From: Pseudomonas taiwanensis
GTDB lineage: Bacteria > Pseudomonadota > Gammaproteobacteria > Pseudomonadales > Pseudomonadaceae
Length of the DNA stretch: 43,047 bases
NCBI RefSeq assembly: GCF_013393345.1
Contig: NZ_QJRF01000032.1
Coordinates: forward strand, 1-43,047
Direction: 5' to 3'
The notes below the pieces were generated by a model that did no database searches, had not been told where the DNA came from, and saw only the letters and a program-made list of their open reading frames with translations. Every line of letters starts with the position of its first letter. The first letter of the stretch is position 1. Positions 1-6,653 of this stretch are shown piece by piece. Both the position numbers and the translations under genes were made by a program.

Positions 1-366
1 GGTGCCGAAGTCGGCTGCCAGGGCGAAGTGGGCTCGGCCTGCGCGATGGCCGCCGCTGGCCTGGCGGAAGTGCTGGGCGCGACCCCGGCGCAGCTGGAGA
101 ACGCCGCCGAGATCGGCCTGGAACACAACCTCGGGCTGACCTGCGACCCGGTGGGCGGGCTGGTGCAAGTGCCGTGCATCGAGCGCAACGCGATTGCCGC
201 GGTGAAGGCGATCAACGCCGCGCAGATGGCCCTGCGCGGTGACGGCGAGCACTTCATCTCGCTGGACCAGGTGATCCGCACCATGCGCGACACCGGTGCC
301 GACATGCACGACAAGTACAAGGAAACCTCGCGCGGTGGACTGGCGGTCAGTGCCATCGAGTGCTGA
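1..366 (+). CDS. L-serine ammonia-lyase (serine dehydratase), C-terminal part only
   Basis: Reading is open from base 1, so the 5' end lies outside the window. The protein is the iron-sulfur catalytic domain of a single-chain L-serine dehydratase, which deaminates L-serine to pyruvate and ammonia in the cytoplasm. Three cysteines at fragment residues 6, 48 and 59 have the C-X41-C-X10-C spacing known for the [4Fe-4S] ligands of this family. The last residue is Cys (ending AIEC), matching the C-terminal Cys that in characterised enzymes folds back onto the cluster. It sits directly upstream of gbdR, as sdaB does in P. aeruginosa, where it consumes serine made from betaine-derived glycine. The symbol is left blank because most of the gene is missing. 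Confidence 0.9.
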   Translation, partial: GAEVGCQGEVGSACAMAAAGLAEVLGATPAQLENAAEIGLEHNLGLTCDPVGGLVQVPCIERNAIAAVKAINAAQMALRGDGEHFISLDQVIRTMRDTGADMHDKYKETSRGGLAVSAIEC

Positions 367-649
367 CCTCGACCACGGGCGGCCGCCGCCGCCCAATGCT
401 GGTGCAAGATGCGGCGGGGGCGGTTATGACCAATTGGTCTGGTTATGAATATTCCGTCTGTTACTGAAGGTGTTGTCCTACGGCACGGGGTGACATTCGC
501 TGACTCCGCCAGTGCTACCTAAGTCCCCAGGGCCCGCCGGACGCGGGCTCTCACGGTCGTAAACAGAATGATTCTGTCGCTGATGCCTAGGCCGAATGGC
601 ACGGGCCTTGGAGGAATCTGCTGTTTTTAATTGAACGATCAATAAATCT

Positions 650-665
650 AGGCACGACCTTTGCC
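650..665 (+). promoter_or_regulatory. Sigma-54 (RpoN) promoter of gbdR
   Basis: The sequence AGGCACGACCTTTGCC fits the -24/-12 consensus TGGCACR-N4-TTGCW at all but the outermost positions. GG is at 651-652 and GC at 663-664, the required 12-bp register. Transcription would start near 676 and give a leader of about 85 nt that includes the hairpin at 712-729. Nitrogen and carbon control of gbdR through RpoN-dependent activators (NtrC, CbrB) is my recollection for P. aeruginosa; the promoter match itself is seen here. Confidence 0.75.
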
Positions 666-706
666 TAGATTTGGTATCACCTGGTTTAGCCGTACCAGGC
701 CATAAC

Positions 707-729
707 AAAAAAGCCCCGAAAACGGGGCT
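707..729 (-). terminator. Terminator-like hairpin oriented against gbdR
   Basis: The perfect 7-bp stem AGCCCCG / CGGGGCT with an AAAA loop is preceded on the plus strand by six A. Read on the minus strand it is a GC stem followed by a U run, so it would stop transcripts running leftward out of gbdR. On the plus strand it is a leader hairpin without a U tract. Confidence 0.5.
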
Positions 730-759
730 CCGCCCGTGCCTAGTCTGAGGGTTTCGCGA

Positions 760-1863
760 ATGTCACAGTTCAACCAAGGGGCTCAACCCCAGAACCGTGT
801 TCCCCAGTCCATCGGTTTCCTGCTGCTGGACAACTTCACCCTGATTTCCCTGGCATCCGCGGTCGAACCGCTGCGCATGGCCAACCATCTCTCCGGTCGC
901 GAACTCTACCGTTGGTACACCCTCAGCCAGGGTGCCCGCCCGGTCAGCGCCAGCGACGGCCTGCAGATCACCCCCGACAGCGGCCTGGACAATGCGCCGG
1001 CCCTGGATGCCGTGATCGTCTGCGGCGGTGTCGATATCCAGCACAGCGTCAGCCGCGAACATGTGCAGTGGCTGCAATCCCAGTCTCGCCAGGGCCGCCA
1101 GTTGGGCGCCGTGTGCACCGGCAGCTGGGCGCTGGCCAAAGCCGGCCTGCTCGACGGCTTCGAGTGCAGCGTGCACTGGGAGTGTTTGGCGGCGATGCAG
1201 GAAGCCTTCCCGCGTGCCGGCATCACCACCCGCCTGTTCTCCATCGACCGCAATCGCAACACCTCGTCCGGCGGCACCGCGCCCATGGACATGATGCTGC
1301 ACCTGATCGCCCGCGAGCACGGTCGCGAACTGGCGGCGGCCATCTCCGAGATGTTCATCTACGAGCGCATCCGTAACGAGCAGGATCACCAGCGCGTGCC
1401 GCTCAAGCACATGCTCGGCACCAATCAGCCGAAGCTGCAGGAAATCGTCGCGCTGATGGAAGCCAACCTGGAAGAGCCCATCGACCTCGATGAGCTGGCC
1501 ACCTACGTCGACGTCTCGCGCCGGCAGCTGGAGCGCCTGTTCCAGAAGTACCTGCACTGCTCGCCATCGCGTTACTACCTGAAGCTGCGCCTGATCCGTG
1601 CACGCCAGCTGCTGAAGCAAACCGCCATGTCGATCATCGAAGTGGCTTCGGTGTGCGGCTTCGTGTCCACCCCGCACTTCTCCAAGTGCTACCGCGAATA
1701 CTTTGGCATCCCGCCGCGCGACGAACGCGCCGGCCAGAACGCCAATGTGGTGGCCCTGATGCCGGTGCCGGACGAACTGGTACGCAACGCACCGTCCACC
1801 GCCGGCGTAGCCCTGACTCGTGCTCAAGGCGAGTCCACCTTCGCCAGTGTGCGGGTGGTATAA
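760..1863 (+). CDS. gbdR: GbdR, AraC/GlxA-family activator of glycine betaine catabolism
   Basis: The protein has 367 residues. An N-terminal DJ-1/PfpI-like (GATase1-like) sensing domain starts at IGFLLLDNFT, has a CTGSWALAKAGLL segment in the place of the nucleophile elbow, and is followed by a C-terminal AraC-type double helix-turn-helix from about residue 235 (SRRQLERLF and later EVASVCGFVSTPHFSKCYR). This is the architecture of GbdR, which senses glycine betaine and dimethylglycine and activates gbc, dgc and related operons. ATG at 760 is preferred over GTG at 736: it has TGAGGG about 8 nt upstream and gives the length usual for GbdR. Position next to a serine dehydratase and the dgc operon supports the name over a generic GlxA regulator. 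Confidence 0.9.
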   Translation: MSQFNQGAQPQNRVPQSIGFLLLDNFTLISLASAVEPLRMANHLSGRELYRWYTLSQGARPVSASDGLQITPDSGLDNAPALDAVIVCGGVDIQHSVSREHVQWLQSQSRQGRQLGAVCTGSWALAKAGLLDGFECSVHWECLAAMQEAFPRAGITTRLFSIDRNRNTSSGGTAPMDMMLHLIAREHGRELAAAISEMFIYERIRNEQDHQRVPLKHMLGTNQPKLQEIVALMEANLEEPIDLDELATYVDVSRRQLERLFQKYLHCSPSRYYLKLRLIRARQLLKQTAMSIIEVASVCGFVSTPHFSKCYREYFGIPPRDERAGQNANVVALMPVPDELVRNAPSTAGVALTRAQGESTFASVRVV

Positions 1864-1881
1864 GGGCGCGCTGCGCACGCC

Positions 1882-1906
1882 TTAGCGAATGAATTCGCCC
1901 CCACAA
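1882..1906 (+). repeat. REP-like element, family A (single copy)
   Basis: The core GCGAATGAATTCGCCCCCAC contains the palindrome GAATTC. The same core recurs at 10542-10641, 16088-16186, 39724-39749 and 42296-42316, always between genes. Most other copies are inverted pairs. Confidence 0.8.
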
Positions 1907-1945
1907 TGGCTGGATGGGCGAGTGGCCACCTTGCGGCACGTCCAG

Positions 1946-1980
1946 CTCCCTCTCCCTCTGGGAGAGGGTAGGGGTGAGGG
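1946..1980. repeat. Intergenic CCCTCTCCC/GGGAGAGGG repeat, family C
   Basis: CCCTCTCCCTCTGGGAGAGGG forms a near-perfect inverted repeat, followed by a TAGGGGTGAGGG tail. Related copies lie at 6533-6637, 9311-9373 and 20455-20490, all in gaps between genes of this window. Confidence 0.75.
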
Positions 1981-2080
1981 TAGGTGGGCCGTGCAGGGAT
2001 TTGAAGGAGGCCACGAAGCCCAACGAGGCTGCATCGATAACGATGGGCTTCGCTTCGCTCAGCCACAACCTACAGAGATG

Positions 2081-2107
2081 AAAAAGGGCGCCAATGGCGC
2101 CCTTTTT
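2081..2107. terminator. Bidirectional rho-independent terminator
   Basis: A5 followed by the stem GGGCGCC / GGCGCCC (2086-2092 and 2096-2102, loop AAT) and T5. It works in both directions, closing the long minus-strand dgc operon about 20 bases after its last gene and also ending plus-strand transcription from gbdR. Confidence 0.9.
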
Positions 2108-2126
2108 CATTCATGGGGTTCAGCTA

Positions 2127-2372
2127 TCAGCGCGGCACCAACGCCGGCAGCAGCGTGCGCGAAATAGCTTCACGCACGTTCGGCAGCAGGGTGGCGCTGC
2201 CCCCCAGCAACTCTTCCACCAGGCGGCGCAGCGCCAGTGCGCGCTCCGGGCTGAGGCCGCTCACGGCCTGCTCACAGGCCTGCTCGGCGCTCACCCCCGA
2301 CGGGATGCTGATACCCAGCGCCACCAGGCGCTCGCGAAAATCTTCCTGGTCGATCAGATCGGCATGCATCAT
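2127..2372 (-). CDS. 81-aa conserved-looking protein at the end of the dgc-ETF operon
   Basis: I do not recognise a named domain. The protein is 81 residues, soluble and predicted mostly helical (segments DLIDQEDFRERLVAL, ERALALRRLVEELLG, NVREAISRTLLPAL), with no signal peptide, cysteines or membrane segment. GGAGGA stands 8 nt before the first ATG (ATG ATG in tandem). It starts 32 bases after the ETF-beta-like gene and is the last gene before the terminator, so it is probably co-transcribed with dgcA-dgcB-ETF. The matching position in P. aeruginosa also holds a small hypothetical gene, as I recall. A role in ETF or DgcAB assembly is only a guess from position. Confidence 0.7.
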   Translation of the reverse strand: MMHADLIDQEDFRERLVALGISIPSGVSAEQACEQAVSGLSPERALALRRLVEELLGGSATLLPNVREAISRTLLPALVPR

Positions 2373-2404
2373 CGCGCTATTCCTCCGCGTCAGGTGCTGC
2401 GCGA

Positions 2405-3184
2405 TCAGCGCAGCACGCCCTCTTCCAGCAACAGTTTGAAGATAGCTTCGGCGCCCGCTTGCGGCGAGACATCCTTGAGCACCTGGCCGCCACCGCCGGA
2501 TGCCTTGGCGGTCGCCGCCTTCATCCGCTCGGCGCCGGTCTTGGCCTTGATCACCTTGAGCCGCTTGGGACGCGGACGGGCCGGCTGCAGCTGGGCCTCG
2601 GCGAACATTACATCCTCCACGAGCTCCACGTCTTCCGCTTCGATGCGGCCGCGACGGGCCGGCCCGAATGCGCTTTGTCGCGCAGTCGGTGCGGCGTTGT
2701 CGACGCTGGCGACGAAGGGCAGGCGAACCTTCAGACGGCGACGTTGGCCTCGGGGCAGGGCTTGCAGCACCTGGGCCACGCCATTGTCGACTTTCTCCAC
2801 CTCGGCCAGGCCCACCACCAGCGGCCAGCCCAGGCGTTCGGCCAGCAGGTAGGGCAGCAGCCCCGAGCCTTCGCCTGTTTCCGCCTGACTTCCGGTGAGG
2901 ACGAGTTGGGCACCGCTCTCACGGAGGAAGTCCCCCAGCGGATGCAGCGCGTCGTCCTGCGGTCCCTGTTCCAGGACGATCAACTCATCCAGACCCATGC
3001 CCAGATAGGCACGCAGCGCTTCTTCGTGCGGATTGCCCGCATGCACCACACGCAGGCGCGGGCCCGCCAGGCGCAGGCCGAGTTCGACGGCGCGGGCGTC
3101 CTGGTCGGCGCGGCGCGCGCGGCCCGAAGTGGGGTGCGCGCCGATGGAGACCAGGCTGACGATCTTCAGTGCGTCATGCGGCAT
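2405..3184 (-). CDS. Electron transfer flavoprotein beta-like subunit of the dimethylglycine demethylase operon
   Basis: The 259-aa ETF-beta fold protein has an N-terminal segment reading IVSLVSIGAHPTSG, a nucleotide-binding region around TGSQAETGEGSGLLPYLLAERL, where ETF-beta keeps its AMP-binding loop, and a PRGQRRRLKVRLPFVASVD strand. It carries electrons from the demethylase toward the respiratory chain together with the alpha subunit. It overlaps the alpha gene by 11 bases, the sign of translational coupling. The sequence is divergent from housekeeping EtfB, and the lysine-rich C-terminal stretch (about 205-235) replaces the usual beta C-terminus. The dedicated pair inside a dgc operon matches P. 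aeruginosa PA5400-PA5401. Confidence 0.85.
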   Translation of the reverse strand: MPHDALKIVSLVSIGAHPTSGRARRADQDARAVELGLRLAGPRLRVVHAGNPHEEALRAYLGMGLDELIVLEQGPQDDALHPLGDFLRESGAQLVLTGSQAETGEGSGLLPYLLAERLGWPLVVGLAEVEKVDNGVAQVLQALPRGQRRRLKVRLPFVASVDNAAPTARQSAFGPARRGRIEAEDVELVEDVMFAEAQLQPARPRPKRLKVIKAKTGAERMKAATAKASGGGGQVLKDVSPQAGAEAIFKLLLEEGVLR

Positions 3185-4406
3185 CGCGTGCCCCTCCCTG
3201 ACGGTATTCGGTGGCCAGCTGGATCAGCGCGGCGAGGATGGCGCCGGAGTCGCCGATCACCGAGAGATCCGCGCGTTTGATCATGTCGCAGCCCGGGTCC
3301 ATGTTCACCGCCACCACCTTGTCGCAGGCGCCGATGCCCTGCAGGTGCTGGATGGCGCCAGAGATTCCCACGGCCAGGTAGACCCGTGCGGTGACCCAGG
3401 TACCGGTGGCGCCCACCTGACGGTTACGCGGCATGAAGCCGTCGTCCACCGCCACGCGCGATGCGCCTTCGGTGGCGCCGAGGGCGCCGGCGGCTTCGTG
3501 GAACAGTGCCCAGTCCTTCACCCCGTTACCGCCGGAGAGGATGAACTCCGCTTCGGCCATGGGGATCTGCGCCGGGTCGACGGCCACCGGGCCGAGGTCC
3601 TCGATGCGAGGCAGGCTGTGGGCGATGTTCGCCGTCAGTTCCAGCGAACGGGCTTCATGACGGGTTTCGCTGACCGGTTCGGCGCATTCGGCGGCAGCCA
3701 GGATCAGGCGCGGCACAGCGCGCACCAGGTCCTCGCGGCCTGCACCGGCGCGGCCAGTGGCTTGTTCGTTGGCGACTTGCCAGACGCGGGTGGCCGGGCG
3801 CTCGCCCAGCTTCGCAGCCAGGCGCCGGCCCAGTTCACCACCACCGGTGCGGCTGTCGGGCAGCAGCCAGTGGCGCGGCGCCAACTGGCTTTCCACGGCA
3901 CTCAGGGCGAGCACGCGGGCTTCCGGCGAGTAGCCGTCGAAATCGCTGCCGGCGATGCGCAGGATGCGGTCGACGCCCGCGGTGTCGAAGGCGGATTCCT
4001 TGTCCTCGCCGAAGAGCACGGCAACCACCGCGCCTTCGCTTCCGGCCAGCTTGCTGGCCAGCCCCAGGAGGTCCTTGTCGTGGCTGGACAGACGGCCACC
4101 GACCATGTCCGGGACCACGCAAATGTGGAAGGCCGGTTGTTCGATCACGTGCAGTGGCAGCTGTACCACTTCGCTGGCCGCGCTGCGCTTGCCGGCGGTG
4201 CCCTGCTGGGCGCCGCTGCGGTCGATACGCTTGACGCCGTTGGGGCCGATGAAGCCCGCTGCTGCGGCGTGGGGATTCTTGCGGATCAGGCCGTTGGGGC
4301 CCATCCAGCTCGTCTGCCCCTGGGTCTGCATGGCGGCATGCAGCGGGTGCAGGCGGTTGCGGGCGATCCACTCGGCGCGCGGGTCGCGGCGGATGATGTC
4401 GCTCAT
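3174..4406 (-). CDS. Electron transfer flavoprotein alpha-like subunit of the dimethylglycine demethylase operon
   Basis: The protein has 410 residues, about 100 longer than housekeeping EtfA because of an N-terminal extension (residues 1-85, with GPNGLIRKNPHAAAAGFIGPNG, a repeated GPNG motif). The C-terminal FAD domain is clear: RQVGATGTWVTARVYLAVG, then ISGAIQHLQG, then VVAVNMDPGCDMIKRADLSVIGD, the classic EtfA signature. It should bind FAD and pass electrons from DgcA/DgcB. It is the fifth gene of the operon and is separated from dgcB by a REP pair, which may lower its transcript level relative to dgcB. Confidence 0.9.
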   Translation of the reverse strand: MSDIIRRDPRAEWIARNRLHPLHAAMQTQGQTSWMGPNGLIRKNPHAAAAGFIGPNGVKRIDRSGAQQGTAGKRSAASEVVQLPLHVIEQPAFHICVVPDMVGGRLSSHDKDLLGLASKLAGSEGAVVAVLFGEDKESAFDTAGVDRILRIAGSDFDGYSPEARVLALSAVESQLAPRHWLLPDSRTGGGELGRRLAAKLGERPATRVWQVANEQATGRAGAGREDLVRAVPRLILAAAECAEPVSETRHEARSLELTANIAHSLPRIEDLGPVAVDPAQIPMAEAEFILSGGNGVKDWALFHEAAGALGATEGASRVAVDDGFMPRNRQVGATGTWVTARVYLAVGISGAIQHLQGIGACDKVVAVNMDPGCDMIKRADLSVIGDSGAILAALIQLATEYRQGGARDAA

Positions 4407-4430
4407 TGGCGGGCCTCCAGCGTGCTTTTC

Positions 4431-4501
4431 GTAGGAGCGAGCTTGCTCGCGAAGGGGGTGACGTCGGCGCGGTGCCGGTTCGCGAGCAAGCTCGCTCCTA
4501 C
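4431..4501. repeat. REP pair (REPIN-like), family B
   Basis: GTAGGAGCGAGCTTGCTCGC (4431-4450) and its inverted copy (ending CTCGCTCCTAC at 4501) face each other across about 25 bases and would fold into a long hairpin between dgcB and the ETF-alpha gene. The same pair occurs at 19355-19416, and a diverged pair at 36771-36823. Confidence 0.85.
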
Positions 4502-4527
4502 ACCTGCTACCGGGGCTGGGATGTGCA

Positions 4528-6486
4528 TCACGCCACCTCCACAGCAGCTTTAGCCGCCGACGGCTTTTTTGCTTCCACCGGCACCTCGATCAGCACGTCG
4601 GCCACCAGTTCGGCGATGTCCTTGATCTCCGGGCGCGGGGCGACCACGCCTTCGAGCATTGCGGTGCACTGCGGGCAGCCCACGGCCACCAGCTCTGCGC
4701 CGGTTTCCTTGATGTCCACCATGCGCATGTCCGGAATCCGCTGCTTGCCAGGGATGTCGGTGATCGGTGCGCCACCGCCACCGCCGCAGCAACGGGAACG
4801 GAAGCCGGAGCGTTCCATTTCCTTCACCTCGATGCCGATGGCCTTGAGCACGGCGCGCGGGGCTTCGTACTCGCCGTTGTAGCGGCCCAGGTAGCACGGG
4901 TCGTGGTAGGTCACGCTGCCGCCCTTGTGCTGGCCGAGGCTGAGGTTGCCGCCTTGCATCAGTTCGTTGATGTAGGTGCTGTGGTGCAGGACTTCGTAAT
5001 GGCCGCCCAATGCGCCGTACTCGTTCTTCAGCACGTGGAAGCTGTGCGGGTCGCAGCTGACGATGCGCTTGAACTTGTACTGGTTCAGCGTGGCGATGTT
5101 GCGTTTGGCCAGGGTCTGGAAGGTAGCTTCGTCGCCCAGGCGCCGGGCCACGTCACCGCTGTCGCGTTCTTCCAGGCCGAGTACCGCGAAGTCGACGTTG
5201 GCGGCCTTCAGCACCTTCACGAAGGCGCGCAGGGTGCGCTGGTTGCGCATGTCGAAGGCACCGTCGCCGACCCAGAACAGCACGTCGGCCTGTTTCTTCT
5301 CTCTCATCAGCGGCAGGTTCAGGTCCGCGGCCCAGTTCAGGCGGCCGCCGGGGGCGAAGCCGCCGGGGTTGTCGGTGGCGATCAGGTTTTCCAGCACCTC
5401 GGCACCCTTGTTCGGAGTGGCGCCCTTTTCCAGGGTGAGGTGACGGCGCATGTCGACGATGGCATCGACGTGCTCGATCATCATCGGGCATTCCTCGACG
5501 CAGGCACGGCAGGTGGTGCAGGACCAAAGAGTGTCCGCTCCCACCAGGCCCTTGCCGCCCTGGACCACGATCGGCTGGTGCGGGCCGCCAGCGTGTTCGC
5601 CCAGCGGGATGCCTGGATAGGGACTGCCGGCGAACTTGGCGTCATTGCCGCCAGCCAGACCGATGACCATGTCCTGGATCAGCTTCTTCGGGTTCAGCGG
5701 CTGGCCGGCAGCGAAGGCGGGGCACACCGCCTCGCACTTGCCGCACTGCACGCAGGCGTCGAAGCCGAGCAGCTGGTTCCAGGTGAAATCGGTGGGTTTC
5801 TCGACGCCGAGTGGTGCCTCGGGATCGTTCAGGTTAAGCGCCTTGAGGCCGGTGGAGCGGCCGCCGCCGAAGCGCTCGGCACGGCGGTGCCAGGCCAGGT
5901 GCAGCGCGCCGGCGAAGGCGTGCTTCATCGGGCCGCCCCAGGTCATGCCGAGGAACAGCTCGGACACGCCCCAGGCCACGCCAATGGCGAGGATGCCGGC
6001 GAGGAACCAGCCGCCGAAGCCTTCCGGCAGGATGCCCGCCACCGGCAGCGTCGCGATGAAGAAGCTCGCCGCGAACATCAGCAGGCTCTTCGGCAGGCGC
6101 ATCCACGGGCCCTTGGACAGGCGGGACGGCGGGTCCAGGCGGCGTTTGGCGACGAAGAGGGCGCCGACGAACATCAGCACGGTGGCGGCCAGCAGCGCGA
6201 AGCCGAGGATCCGGCTGTGCAGGCCGAAGCCGTGCACCGCGATCGCCAGCACGGCCGACAGCACGAAGCCGCCAGCGGTGGCCACGTGGGTCTTGGACAT
6301 GTACTTGTCGCGCTCGACCACATGGTGCAGGTCCACCAGGTAGCGGCGCGGCATCTTCATCAGGCCGCCGATCCAGTCGACCTTGGAGGGTCGGCCGCGG
6401 CGCCACATGAAGAAGCGCTTCGCGGCGCCCAGAACGGCAAGACCGAGGGCGGCGAAGAGCAGGATGGGAAGAAGGGTGTTCAGCAT
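4528..6486 (-). CDS. dgcB: DgcB, membrane-bound iron-sulfur subunit of dimethylglycine demethylase
   Basis: The protein has 652 residues. It begins with hydrophobic segments (residues 1-20, about 65-110 and 130-185), so it sits in the inner membrane. Two [4Fe-4S] ferredoxin motifs follow, CVQCGKCEAVCP and CTTCRACVEECP. The C-terminal half has heterodisulfide-reductase-like CCG motifs (HDPCYLGRYN and SRCCGGGGG). This is the HdrD-like DgcB that works with DgcA to convert N,N-dimethylglycine to sarcosine and route electrons to the ETF or quinone pool. It lies 167 bases behind dgcA, with two family C repeats in the gap. The Ala/Lys-rich C-terminal tail (VEAKKPSAAKAAVEVA) is beyond the conserved part. 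Confidence 0.92.
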   Translation of the reverse strand: MLNTLLPILLFAALGLAVLGAAKRFFMWRRGRPSKVDWIGGLMKMPRRYLVDLHHVVERDKYMSKTHVATAGGFVLSAVLAIAVHGFGLHSRILGFALLAATVLMFVGALFVAKRRLDPPSRLSKGPWMRLPKSLLMFAASFFIATLPVAGILPEGFGGWFLAGILAIGVAWGVSELFLGMTWGGPMKHAFAGALHLAWHRRAERFGGGRSTGLKALNLNDPEAPLGVEKPTDFTWNQLLGFDACVQCGKCEAVCPAFAAGQPLNPKKLIQDMVIGLAGGNDAKFAGSPYPGIPLGEHAGGPHQPIVVQGGKGLVGADTLWSCTTCRACVEECPMMIEHVDAIVDMRRHLTLEKGATPNKGAEVLENLIATDNPGGFAPGGRLNWAADLNLPLMREKKQADVLFWVGDGAFDMRNQRTLRAFVKVLKAANVDFAVLGLEERDSGDVARRLGDEATFQTLAKRNIATLNQYKFKRIVSCDPHSFHVLKNEYGALGGHYEVLHHSTYINELMQGGNLSLGQHKGGSVTYHDPCYLGRYNGEYEAPRAVLKAIGIEVKEMERSGFRSRCCGGGGGAPITDIPGKQRIPDMRMVDIKETGAELVAVGCPQCTAMLEGVVAPRPEIKDIAELVADVLIEVPVEAKKPSAAKAAVEVA

Positions 6487-6532
6487 TCTAGTTGGTCTCC
6501 TTGCAGGGACCGAAAGGGGTGCTCCGAACCAG

Positions 6533-6637
6533 TCCCCTCTCCCTGAGGGAGAGGGTTAGGGAGAGGGGGATGCCGAAAACGCAGGGGTCGCCGGCTTGCC
6601 CTCTCCCCCCGCCCTCTCCCGCAAGCGGGAGAGGGGG
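6533..6637. repeat. Two family C repeats between dgcA and dgcB
   Basis: CCCTCTCCCTGAGGGAGAGGG (from about 6535) and CCCTCTCCCGCAAGCGGGAGAGGG (from about 6614) are two separate hairpins. They are intercistronic and may stabilise or attenuate the upstream dgcA message. Confidence 0.7.
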
Positions 6638-6653
6638 CCGTCCGTGTGGGCGC

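Larger units (their letters stand above)
367..759 (+). promoter_or_regulatory. gbdR upstream region, rich in palindromes
   Basis: No gene is visible in these 393 bases. They hold several perfect symmetric elements: GACCAATTGGTC (428-439), flanked by a direct repeat GGTTATGA (422-429 and 441-448); CAGAAT-G-ATTCTG (564-576); and the 11-bp arms AAATCTAGGCA / TGCCTAGATTT (644-654 and 662-672). The heptamer TGCCTAG recurs at 584-590, 662-668 and 737-743, and in reverse at 648-654. A half site TGTTAC is present at 459-464. The arrangement looks like an activator-binding region feeding the sigma-54 promoter at 650-665. Which protein binds each element is not known from sequence. Confidence 0.6.
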
